A DNA stretch of 64,000 nucleotides from NCBI RefSeq assembly GCF_007679045.1, contig NZ_VEFS01000001.1:553520-617519 (forward strand), given 5' to 3'. Origin of the DNA: Microbacterium sp. BH-3-3-3 (GTDB taxonomy: Bacteria > Actinomycetota > Actinomycetes > Actinomycetales > Microbacteriaceae). Below, one piece after another: positions 45,582 through 53,935 of the stretch (position 1 is its first letter; the number at the start of each line of letters is the position of its first letter). Under the pieces are notes generated by a model, which searched no databases, was not told where the DNA came from, and saw only the letters and a program-made list of their open reading frames with translations. A program made the translations under genes and the position numbers.

Positions 45582-47261
45582 ATGCACGAACACGCTCACC
45601 CCACCGTCGACCAGGCGATGGAGAACCCCGACCTCGAGCCCGCGACGGGGGCCGGGCCGGCGACGCATCCCCTCGACCCGCTGAGCGCGGAGGAGATCGA
45701 GCGCACGCGCGACATCCTGGTCGCGGCGGGCCTGCTCGGCGAAACCGTGCGGGTGCCCATGCTGCTGCCCGCCGAACCCGAGAAGACGGCCGTGGCCGCG
45801 TGGCATCCGGGAGACCCCCTCGACCGCCGCGCCGACGTCACGCTGCTCGACACCGCGACCGGAGAGGTGACCGAGGCGATCGTCGCGATCACCTCTGGCG
45901 AGGTGGTGAGCAGCCGTCGGTACGCCTCCGACACCGCCCCCTACGGTCAGCCGCAGTACCTGTTCGAGGAGTACGAGCGCGCCGCCGAACTGGTCAAGGC
46001 CTCGCCCGAGTGGCGGGCCGCGATGGAGCGTCGCGGGCTCGCCGACCGCATCGACTTGGCGTTCTGCACCCCGCTCGCCCCGGGGTTCGTCGGGCGTGAG
46101 AACGAGGTCGGGCGCCGCGTCATCCGCTCGCTCACCTTCCTCCGCGACAGCGAGGACGACATCGCGTGGGCGCACCCCGTCGAGGGCCTGATCGTGCACA
46201 TCGACCTCACCGCGAACCGGGTGATCGGCATCGAGGACGAGGGCGACGTGCCCGCACCCTCCGGCAGCGGCCGGTACGACCCCGCGGCCACCGGACCCCC
46301 GCGCACGACGCTGAAGCCGATCGAGATCACCCAGCCCGAGGGGCCGAGCTTCGCGGTCACCGGCTCGCACGTGCAGTGGGAGAACTGGTCGCTGCGCGTC
46401 GACTTCAATGCCCGCGAGGGACTCGTGCTGCACGACGTGCGCTTCGACGACCGCCCCGTGCTCTCGCGGGCGAGCGTGCCCGAGATGGTCGTGCCCTACG
46501 GCGACACCAGCAACACCCGATTCTGGATCAGCTATTTCGACGCCGGCGAGTACCTGCTCGGCAAGAACGCCAACCACCTCGAGCTCGGGTGCGACTGCCT
46601 CGGCGTCATCCACTACTTCGACGGCCACGTCGCCGACGATCACGGTCACGCGATGCGCATCCCCAACGCCGTCTGCATGCACGAAGAGGACTACGGCGTG
46701 CTGTGGAAGCACACCGAGCCCGGCCCGGTCGGCTCGCACGTGCGTCGTTCGCGACGCCTGGTGGTGTCGTACTTCGCCACGATCGGCAACTACGACTACG
46801 GCTTCTTCTGGTACTTCTACCTCGACGGGTCGATCCAGGTCGAGGCCAAGGCCACCGGCATCGTGTTCGTCGGCGGCGGCGAGCCCGGATCGATCAACCG
46901 GCACGCCCCCGAGATCGCGCCCGGCGTGTTCGCGCCCGTGCACCAGCACCTCTTCTCGGCGCGGCTCGACATGGCCATCGACGGCGACGAGAATCGCCTG
47001 TTCGAGGTGGACGCCGTGCGCATCCCGATGGGCGACGACAATCCGTTCGGCAACGCCTTCACCTGGTCGCAACGATGCGCCCACCGGCGGCCTTGGCGTC
47101 GTCGACGAGGCGGTCGACGATGTCGAACTGCTGCTTGTTCTGCAGCGGGCCGAGCACCGTCCCTTCGTCGAGACCGCAACCCATGGGCACCTGGGCTGCG
47201 TAACCGGCGAGCGCGTCGACGACCGCGTCGTAGACGTCGTCGTGCACGTACAGGCGCTTGA
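45582..47261 (+). pseudogene. Copper amine oxidase, 3' end lost
   Basis: Family residues are intact up to about residue 495: the catalytic-base region YFDAGEY (D320), the topaquinone precursor Y404 in NYDYGF, and copper ligands H454 and H456 in HQH. Spacing from Y404 to the two histidines matches other oxidases. After NPFGNAF (about 47,060) similarity stops and the frame runs antisense through the neighbouring aldehyde dehydrogenase to 47261. Normal enzymes are about 640 residues; the third copper histidine, about 160 residues further on, is therefore missing. The ATG follows GGAGGAG. It would have oxidised a primary amine (phenylethylamine or tyramine type) to an aldehyde, NH3 and H2O2. Probably inactive. 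Confidence 0.85.
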
Positions 47262-48165
47262 GGGCGGCGCACGTCTGACCGGTGTTGATGAACGCGCCCC
47301 AGAACAGCCCCTCGGCGATGGCCGCCGGGTCGACGTCGGGCAGCACGATGCCGGCGTCGTTGCCGCCGAGTTCGAGGGTGAGACGGGCGAGGTTGCCGGC
47401 GGAGCTCTCGATGATCTTGCGACCGGTCGCTGTGGAGCCGGTGAACATCACCTTGTCGATGTCGGGGTGGGCGACGAGCCGCGCGCCGGCGTCGCGGTCG
47501 CCCGCCACGGCGATCAGCACGTCGTCGGGCAGCACCTCGTTGATCACGTCGACGAGGGCCAGCACGCTCAGCGGCGTGTATTCGCTCGGCTTGACCACGA
47601 CGGTGTTTCCCATGCGCAGCGCCGGGGCGATCTGCCAGACGGTGATCATCATGGGCCAGTTCCACGGCCCGACCGCGGCGACGACGCCGAGAGCGCGGTA
47701 GTGCAGCTCGGCGTACACCTGACCGTCGTCGACGACCACCTCGGGCCTCAGCTCGGTGCCCGCGGCGGTGCGCAGCCACGCGGCGCACGCGCCCACCTCG
47801 AAGCGGGCGTTGGGACCGTCGAGGGGTTTGCCCTGCTCGCGCGAGAGCAGGCGAGCGAGGGCTTCGGAGTTCGCCTCGATGCGGTCGGCGGCGGCCATCA
47901 AGAGTGCGCTGCGCTCCTCGTGGCCGCGGGCGTCCCATGCGGGCTGCGCGGCGCGGGCGCGAGCCACGGCGGCGTCGACGTCGGCCACGGTGTGCACCGG
48001 GGCTCGGCCGATCACCTCACGGGTGGCGGCATCCGGAATCTCCCGCCCCTGACCCTCGGGTGCCTGCACGCGCGCGAGCAGCGCGGCGTCGGCGGCGGCG
48101 GACTCGGCGGAGGGCGCGGCCGCGTCGATCTCGGGATCGGCCAGGGCAGGGGTGGGATCGGACAT
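47059..48165 (-). pseudogene. Aldehyde dehydrogenase, 3' end lost
   Basis: A 368-residue frame against a usual 470-500. It keeps GVVAAVGPWNWPMMITVWQI, FTGSTATGRKII, LELGGNDAGIVLPDVD and the catalytic cysteine in FINTGQTCAALKRL. It stops three residues after AAGGRIVA, where homologues continue with a GG turn and about 110 further residues, including the conserved phenylalanine loop and oligomerisation strand. The break coincides with the amine oxidase break near 47,066, so both were cut by one event. The ATG at 48165 has AAGGAG upstream. It would have oxidised the aldehyde produced by the amine oxidase. Confidence 0.85.
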
Positions 48166-48315
48166 CTCGGCTCCTTCGGTTCGTGTCCCGGGCCGTGTCG
48201 CGATGCCCGTCCCGTCAGCCTCCGCCGGTGGCCCGGGCGCCGCTTGTCCGCGCGTGCGCGGGCCATGACCGGGCGTGCCCGCTTGCCCGGCGGAGCGCTG
48301 GCCTGAACGTCCGTC

Positions 48316-48380
48316 GAGACTGCATCTCGCTGACGACTCCGCGTCAGCCTGACAACGGGTTGTCAGCGAGGGGCAGTCTC
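48316..48380. repeat. 65-bp hairpin repeat, copy C
   Basis: GAGACTGCATCTCGCTGAC (48316-48334) pairs with GTCAGCGAGGGGCAGTCTC (48362-48380), two mismatches, and the loop contains CAGCCTGAC. Exactly 65 bp like copies A and B. It occupies part of the 395-bp divergent gap between the truncated aldehyde dehydrogenase and the ThDP enzyme; the rest of that gap holds the GntR-type palindrome and no gene. Confidence 0.87.
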
Positions 48381-48430
48381 GCGGGGCAGGCGGCCGACCA
48401 GCACCCGAAACCACCCCACACAGCCTGCGA

Positions 48431-48444
48431 GATCGTATATGATC
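48431..48444. promoter_or_regulatory. GntR-type operator upstream of the ThDP enzyme
   Basis: GATCGTATATGATC is a near-perfect palindrome of the FadR/GntR type (core TCGTATA). It closely resembles ATCGTATACGAT at 53899-53910 in front of the hpa genes. It lies 117 bp upstream of the ThDP enzyme start, so the GntR protein encoded at 55396 could control both units. Confidence 0.6.
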
Positions 48445-48560
48445 GCTCCCGTCAGGCGCACGAGGTCGTGCGTCGCTGCTCGAAAAAGGGGCACGTAGCG
48501 CGAGACCCGCGCGAGACACATACGGCTCATTCCCGTTCCTGTTTCGCGAAAGGCTCTCGC

Positions 48561-50213
48561 ATGCCCATCGTCTCCGCGCACGTCGCCCACACCCTCGGCC
48601 GCCACCTCGACCACGTCTTCGGTGTGATGGGCAACGGCAACGCGTACTTCCTCGACGCCCTGCACCGGCACACCGACGCCGTCTTCACCGCGATGCGGCA
48701 CGAGGCCGGCGGGGTCGTCGCCGCCGATGCGCACTATCGTGCGTCGGGCCGCATCGCCGCCGCCACCGCCACCTACGGCGCCGGTTTCACCAACACGCTC
48801 ACCGCGCTCGCCGAGTCGGCGCAGGCACGCATCCCCCTGCTTCTCGTGGTCGGCGACGAGCCCACCTCGGGCCCGCGCCCGTGGGGCGTCGACCAGGTCG
48901 CCCTCGCCTCGGCGGTCGGCGTGCGCACCTATACCGTCGGCGACCGCGACGCCTCGGCCACCGTGCTCATCGCGCTCGAGCACGCGCTGACATACCGCGT
49001 GCCCGTGGTGCTGGCGATCCCCTACGACGTGGTCACGCGCAAGGCCGGAGAGCTGACGGATGCCGGGACCGTGACGATCCCCGCTCCCCTGGCCCCGCAG
49101 GGTCCCGCGGCGAGCGCCGCGCTCGACCGCGTCGCCGACGCCCTCGCCGCAGCCGACCGTCCGTTCCTGCTGGCGGGTCGCGGAGCCTGGCTCGCCGACG
49201 CCGGCCCCGCGCTCGGGCGCCTGGCCGAGACGACCGGGGCGATCACGGCATCCACCGCCCTCGGCCGCGGGATCTTCCCCGACACCGCCCACGACCTGGG
49301 CGTCACGGGCGGCTTCGGCGCCGCGGGCGCGATGGAGCTCGTGCGCGAGGCCGACGTCGCCGTCGTCTTCGGCGCGGGTCTCAACCAGTTCACGATGCGT
49401 TTCGGCGAGCTCTTCGCCCCGGGCACGCAGGTCTTCCAGGTCGACGTGGCGACGACCGCGACCCACGCCCAGGTGGGTGGGTTCGTGCGGGCGGATGCCG
49501 CGGTGGCGGCCGACGAGATCGCGAACCGCCTGCGCTCTCGCGGGGCGGTGTCGTCGGGCTGGCGCGACCGCGTCGACGTCGCGCCGCTGCGCGAGCAGGA
49601 GGCCGGCGACGGACTCGCTCCGGACGGCCGCCTCGACCCCCGCTCCGCCGCCGCGCGGATCGGCGAGCTGCTGCCCGAGGATCGCGTGGTCGTCTCGGAC
49701 GGCGGGCATTTCCTCGGCTGGTCGAACATGTACTGGCCCGTCGCCTCGCCCGACCGCGTGATGATGGTCGGCACCGCGTACCAGTCGATCGGCCTCGGCT
49801 TCCCCTCGGTCGCGGGGGCCATCGCCGCCCGCCCCGACTCCACCGTGGTGCTCACCACCGGCGACGGCGGCGGACTCATGGCGATCGCCGACCTCGAGAG
49901 CGCCGTGCGCACGGCCGCCGGCCACGGCATCGCGGTGGTGTGGAACGACGCCGCCTACGGCGCCGAGATCAACCTGTACGGACTGAAGGGCCTCGCCCGC
50001 GAGCCGATGCTCATCCCCGAGGTCGACTTCGCCGCCGTCGCACGCGGCTTCGGCGCCGAGGGAGTGGTGGTGCGCGAGGTCGCCGACCTCGAGGCGCTGG
50101 CGGAATGGACCCGCCGCGACCCCGCCGAGCGGCCCTTCCTGCTGCTCGACCTGCGCATCAGCGGCACCGTGATCGCCCCGTACCAGCGCGAGATCATCAA
50201 GGTGAACTCGTGA
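48561..50213 (+). CDS. ThDP-dependent decarboxylase/acetolactate synthase-like enzyme
   Basis: A 550-residue enzyme of the benzoylformate decarboxylase/acetohydroxyacid synthase superfamily. The N-terminal pyrimidine-binding domain has MRHEAGGVVAADAHYRASG with the activating Glu, and the C-terminal domain has the diphosphate motif TTGDGGGLMAIADLESAVRT ending in WND. The middle domain (about 185-330) is the usual Rossmann-like one. It is cotranscribed with a GlcD-like dehydrogenase (4-bp overlap). That pairing suggests 2-hydroxyacid to 2-oxoacid to aldehyde, as in mandelate catabolism (inference). Acetolactate synthase or another 2-oxoacid decarboxylase remain possible. Confidence 0.85.
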   Translation: MPIVSAHVAHTLGRHLDHVFGVMGNGNAYFLDALHRHTDAVFTAMRHEAGGVVAADAHYRASGRIAAATATYGAGFTNTLTALAESAQARIPLLLVVGDEPTSGPRPWGVDQVALASAVGVRTYTVGDRDASATVLIALEHALTYRVPVVLAIPYDVVTRKAGELTDAGTVTIPAPLAPQGPAASAALDRVADALAAADRPFLLAGRGAWLADAGPALGRLAETTGAITASTALGRGIFPDTAHDLGVTGGFGAAGAMELVREADVAVVFGAGLNQFTMRFGELFAPGTQVFQVDVATTATHAQVGGFVRADAAVAADEIANRLRSRGAVSSGWRDRVDVAPLREQEAGDGLAPDGRLDPRSAAARIGELLPEDRVVVSDGGHFLGWSNMYWPVASPDRVMMVGTAYQSIGLGFPSVAGAIAARPDSTVVLTTGDGGGLMAIADLESAVRTAAGHGIAVVWNDAAYGAEINLYGLKGLAREPMLIPEVDFAAVARGFGAEGVVVREVADLEALAEWTRRDPAERPFLLLDLRISGTVIAPYQREIIKVNS

Positions 50214-51673
50214 GTCTCGGCGGCGCGGCCGGGCCGGGCGCCGCGCCCGGGGCCGGCGCGGTACGGGACGCGGCAGCCGTCGCGGTGCCGCGCGCAGGGA
50301 CGGACGCGACAGCGGACGCCGCGCCCGCCGACGCCCTCGACGAGCTCCGCGCAGCGCTCGGCGGCCGCCTCCTCGACGATCCCGCGAGCCTCGCCGCCTC
50401 CGCCGTCGACAGCTCGCGCGCACAGCCCGAGGGTCTGCCGATCGCCGTGGTGCGGGCGACCTCGACCGGAGACGTGTCGACGGCTCTCGCGTGGGCGCAC
50501 GCCCGTGGCATCCGCGTCTCCGTCCGAGGAGCGGGCACCGGACTCTCGGGCGGGGCCGTGGCCTACGCCGGCGGCCTGGTGGTCTCGCTCGAGGCGATGA
50601 ATCGCATCGTCGACATCGACGTCGCCAACCGTCTCGCCGATGTCGAGGCGGGAGTGATCACGGCGGACCTCGATGCCGCCGCCCTCGCGCACGGCCTGTT
50701 CTTCCCGCCCGACCCGGCGAGCGCGCAGTGGTCGACGATCGGCGGGAACATCGCCACGAACGCCGGCGGTCTGCGCTGCGTCGCGCACGGCGTGACCACC
50801 GACGTCGTGGCGGCCCTCGAGGTCGTGCTCGCCGACGGCCGCGTGATGCGCACCGGTGCGCGCACGCGCAAGAACACCACCGGCTACGACCTCACCAGCC
50901 TGTTCACCGGGTCAGAAGGCACGCTCGGCGTCATCACCGCGGCGACCGTGCGCCTCAAGCCCGTGCCCCCCGGGCAGCCCCGCACCTTCCGCGCGAGCTT
51001 CGACGACATCGAAGACGCCGGTCGCGCGGTCACCGCGATCGTGTCGGGCCCGACCGCCCCCGAGGTGCTCGAGCTGATCGATGCGCGCAGCGTCGAGATC
51101 ATCGAGGCGTTCCACCCGAGCGGCCTGCCCTCCCCCGGCGCGGCGATGCTGGTCGGGCAGACCGTCGGGCTCGCCGCCCTCGACACCGCCGAGGCGATCG
51201 TCGCGCTCTGCCGCGCGCACGGCGCCGTCGAAACCGAGATCAGCGACTCCGACAGCCTGCTCGAGGCCCGTCGCCTGGCGAATCCCGCGCTCACCGCGCA
51301 GGGCCTGCGGGTGTCGTGCGACGTGGGCGTGCCCGTCGCGCAGCTGGCGACGGTGTTCCGCGGCATCGGCGAACTGGCCGAGCGCCACGGCCGCCGCATC
51401 GCCGTGGTCGCGCACGCGGGCGACGGCAACCTGCACCCGACGGTCGAGGCGGGCGAGAGCCCCGAGGAGTACGCCGCCGCCGAGCTCGTGATCGACGACA
51501 TCACGCGCCTCGCCCTCTCGCTCGGCGGCACCATCTCGGGCGAGCACGGCATCGGCTCGGTCAAGCGTCACGAGCTCCCCTGGCAGCAGGATGCCGTGGC
51601 CCTCGACGCGCAGCGCGCGATCAAGGTCGCGCTGGATCCGCGCGGCATCCTGACGCCCGACCGCTCGATCTGA
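50210..51673 (+). CDS. FAD-linked 2-hydroxyacid dehydrogenase (GlcD/DLD family)
   Basis: A 487-residue flavoprotein with a PCMH-type FAD domain (about residues 45-225) and an FAD-oxidase C-terminal domain. Motifs: SVRGAGTGLSGGAVA, TIGGNIATNAGGLRCVAHG, FTGSEGTLGVITAATVRLKP, HAGDGNLHPTVEAG and GTISGEHGIGSVKR. Residues 1-40 are an Ala/Gly-rich extension. The GTG start overlaps the preceding stop (GTGA). Glycolate, D-lactate and D-mandelate are known substrates in the family; its partner gene favours an aryl 2-hydroxyacid (inference). Confidence 0.88.
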   Translation: MSLGGAAGPGAAPGAGAVRDAAAVAVPRAGTDATADAAPADALDELRAALGGRLLDDPASLAASAVDSSRAQPEGLPIAVVRATSTGDVSTALAWAHARGIRVSVRGAGTGLSGGAVAYAGGLVVSLEAMNRIVDIDVANRLADVEAGVITADLDAAALAHGLFFPPDPASAQWSTIGGNIATNAGGLRCVAHGVTTDVVAALEVVLADGRVMRTGARTRKNTTGYDLTSLFTGSEGTLGVITAATVRLKPVPPGQPRTFRASFDDIEDAGRAVTAIVSGPTAPEVLELIDARSVEIIEAFHPSGLPSPGAAMLVGQTVGLAALDTAEAIVALCRAHGAVETEISDSDSLLEARRLANPALTAQGLRVSCDVGVPVAQLATVFRGIGELAERHGRRIAVVAHAGDGNLHPTVEAGESPEEYAAAELVIDDITRLALSLGGTISGEHGIGSVKRHELPWQQDAVALDAQRAIKVALDPRGILTPDRSI

Positions 51674-51794
51674 GGTCCGGCCCACGCCGGCCGGTCCATC
51701 GCGACTCGCTCACCCGCGCACGCAACTGTGCTGCGCGCGCACGATGGATGCCGGGCCCTGTCGCGCGCGGCGGCGCTCTTCGTACGCTCGCGTC

Positions 51795-51863
51795 ATGCGT
51801 TCGATCCGGCAGCGACGACCCTCGACGCGGCCGTCGCGCGCGGGCGCCGAGGGCCGACGATGA
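51795..51863 (+). CDS. Possible 22-codon Arg-rich leader ORF
   Basis: The ATG at 51795 has TACGCT (51783-51788) six bases upstream and no ribosome site, the same leaderless layout as several genes here. The frame encodes 22 residues, eight of them arginine, including two CGA CGA pairs. Its stop overlaps the ATG of the next gene (ATGA at 51860-51863). It may be a leader peptide that couples translation to the membrane protein gene. Too short for homology evidence. Confidence 0.45.
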   Translation: MRSIRQRRPSTRPSRAGAEGRR

Positions 51864-52360
51864 CGCTGGAGCTGGCGGCCCATGGAGCCGCCCTCGTCTG
51901 CTCGGGCGTCGCCTCGTGCTGCGCGCGCTCCGGTCGCGCCGACGAGCGTCGGGAGCGGATCGTCGCGTCGGTGCTGATGACCGCCGCGATGCTCGATGCG
52001 GCCGCTCTCCACCTCATCGCTCCGATCGCCTGGGCGGCCGTCCTCCTCGCCGCCGCGCTGGTCTCGAGCGCATCGCGCCGGTGGCGTGCAGGGCGCGGCG
52101 AGCACGGCGTCTACACCCCCGCGGGCCTCGTGGTCATGGCCGCGCTGATCGCGTCGTCGACGCACGGCGACCCGTTCTCGACCGCCGCTGCGACGCACGC
52201 CCACGGCGGGCCGACCCTGGCCGGGATCTGCGCCGCTCTCGCCGTGGCGTACACCGCGGCATCCGCGCACCGGATGCGCAACGGGTCGCCCGCCGACCGC
52301 GCGCACCACACCGCGATGGGTGGCTCGACGGCGCTGATGGCACTGGGAGCCCTGCTGTGA
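51860..52360 (+). CDS. Small membrane protein, unknown function
   Basis: A 166-residue Ala-rich protein with four or five hydrophobic segments (about 5-22, 37-75, 92-107, 120-142 and 152-166). Histidines cluster in STHGDPFSTAAATHAHGG, which might bind a metal. No family recognised. The ATG at 51860 is chosen for its overlap with the leader ORF stop and the GAGGG upstream; the same frame could start at 51728. It lies between the GlcD-like gene and a convergent MHS transporter. Confidence 0.6.
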   Translation: MTLELAAHGAALVCSGVASCCARSGRADERRERIVASVLMTAAMLDAAALHLIAPIAWAAVLLAAALVSSASRRWRAGRGEHGVYTPAGLVVMAALIASSTHGDPFSTAAATHAHGGPTLAGICAALAVAYTAASAHRMRNGSPADRAHHTAMGGSTALMALGALL

Positions 52361-52388
52361 GCGCCGACCGCGCGCCACGCAACGACGA

Positions 52389-52422
52389 ACGGCCCCACCG
52401 CGCCGGAGCGCGACAGGGCCGT
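52389..52422. terminator. Terminator between convergent genes
   Basis: ACGGCCC (52389-52395) pairs with GGGCCGT (52416-52422) around a 20-nt GC-rich loop, between the membrane protein stop and the MHS transporter stop. Confidence 0.55.
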
Positions 52423-52434
52423 CCGTCGACCGAC

Positions 52435-53817
52435 TCAGACCTTCGACAGCCCGCGGATCGGGCTCACTTCCTGCTCGGCCTCGTGGTCGGGGCCGAGGGG
52501 GATGCCGCTGCGGTCGCGCAGCAGCATCGTGGCGACGAGACCGAGCACGGCCATGACCGCGAGGTACACCGTGACCGACACGGTCGTTCCGGTCGCATCG
52601 ACCAGGGCCGTCGCGATGGTCGGGGCGAAGGCGCCGCCGAGGATGGCACCGAGCGCGTAGGCGATCGACACCCCCGAGAAGCGGATGGATGCCGGGAACA
52701 GCTCGGCGTACAGCGCGGCCTGCGGGCCGTAGGTCAGGCCGAGGCCGACCGTGAGCAGCATGAGACCGATGGTCAGCAGCACGATGCTGCCGGAGTTGAC
52801 GAGCGGGAACAGGGCGACGATCGCCACGAGCATCGAGAGCCACCCGATGATGTAGGTGTTGCGGCGGCCGATCTTGTCGCCGAGCCATCCGCCGAGCCAC
52901 GTGAAGATCAGCCAGGTGATGGCCGACAGGGTCACGGCGCCGAGCACGTCGGCGGTGGCGAGGCCCAGGGGGCCGTCGGGGTTGGTCGCGTAGCGCTGGA
53001 TGTATCCGCCGGTCGTCATGTAGCCCACGGCGTTGTTGCCGGCGAACACGAACGCCGCGATGATCACGAGCAGCGAGTGCTTGCGGAACAGCTGCACGAT
53101 CGGCATCCGGGTCTGCTCCTTGCGCTCGGCGAGCTCGACGAACACCGGGCTCTCCTCGACCTTCTTGCGCACGTAGTAGCCGACGAGGATCAGCACGAAC
53201 GACAGCAGGAACGGCACGCGCCAGCCCCACGCGAAGAACGCGTCACCCGGGGCGATGACGGCCATCAGGCCGAGCATGCCGCTCGCGAGCAGCAGGCCGA
53301 GGGGCACGCCCAGCTGCGGCGAGGCGCCGAACAGGCTGCGCTTGGTCTTGGGGGCGTGCTCGACGGCCATGAGCACCGCGCCACCCCACTCGCCACCGGC
53401 CGAGATGCCCTGCAGCACGCGCAGCAGGATCAGCAGCACGGGAGCCGCGACGCCGATGACCTCGTAGGTCGGCAGCACGCCGATGAGCGTGGTCGAGGCG
53501 CCCATCATGATGAGCGTCAGCATGAGCACGACGCGGCGGCCGTACTTGTCGCCGAGGTGGCCGGCGAGGAAGGCGCCGAGCGGGCGGAACAAGAAGCTCA
53601 GACCCACCGTGAGGAACGACAGGATCTGCGCGATGCCGGGGCCGGCGGGAGCGAAGAACAGCTGGCCGAAGACGAGGCCGGCGGCCGAGGCGTAGAGGAA
53701 GAAGTCGTACCACTCGACGGTGGTGCCGACAACGGTGGCGAAGACCACGCGGCGGCGGTCCTTCGGGGTGGAGATGGTGCCGGTGGGCGTGAAGCCCTGT
53801 GGCTGAGAGCGGGACAT
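52435..53817 (-). CDS. MHS-family transporter, likely for an aromatic acid
   Basis: A 460-residue 12-helix MFS permease. Signatures: VVGTTVEWYDFFLYASAAGL at helix 1, GHLGDKYGRRVVLM after helix 2, RVLQGISAGGEWGGAVLMAV at helix 4 and FPASIRFSGVSIAYALGAIL late. It diverges from the hpa genes across a GntR-type operator. I infer uptake of 4-hydroxyphenylacetate, homoprotocatechuate or a related acid, but the family also carries other carboxylates. Confidence 0.9.
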   Translation of the reverse strand: MSRSQPQGFTPTGTISTPKDRRRVVFATVVGTTVEWYDFFLYASAAGLVFGQLFFAPAGPGIAQILSFLTVGLSFLFRPLGAFLAGHLGDKYGRRVVLMLTLIMMGASTTLIGVLPTYEVIGVAAPVLLILLRVLQGISAGGEWGGAVLMAVEHAPKTKRSLFGASPQLGVPLGLLLASGMLGLMAVIAPGDAFFAWGWRVPFLLSFVLILVGYYVRKKVEESPVFVELAERKEQTRMPIVQLFRKHSLLVIIAAFVFAGNNAVGYMTTGGYIQRYATNPDGPLGLATADVLGAVTLSAITWLIFTWLGGWLGDKIGRRNTYIIGWLSMLVAIVALFPLVNSGSIVLLTIGLMLLTVGLGLTYGPQAALYAELFPASIRFSGVSIAYALGAILGGAFAPTIATALVDATGTTVSVTVYLAVMAVLGLVATMLLRDRSGIPLGPDHEAEQEVSPIRGLSKV

Positions 53818-53898
53818 GGGGACTCCTTCGAGACGTCATCGTCAGACCCCGGGACGTCGTCGTCGGCGACGAGGCGCGGTGTTGCTGGGGCGTTCGTC

Positions 53899-53921
53899 AT
53901 CGTATACGATTTCGGATACGA
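53899..53921. promoter_or_regulatory. GntR-type operator between MHS gene and hpa genes
   Basis: ATCGTATACGAT (53899-53910) is a perfect 12-bp palindrome, followed by a half-similar TCGGATACGA (53912-53921). It lies 15-37 bp before the fusion gene start and about 85 bp from the divergent transporter start. The same core occurs at 48431. FCD-type GntR proteins bind sites of this form, and one is encoded at 55396. Confidence 0.65.
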
Positions 53922-53935
53922 CGCAAGGGAGCCTC

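Noticed and set aside
47067..47261. Amine oxidase C-terminal read-through as a real new domain
   Set aside because: The last 65 codons are the antisense of the aldehyde dehydrogenase gene, extremely Arg-rich and unlike any oxidase C-terminus.
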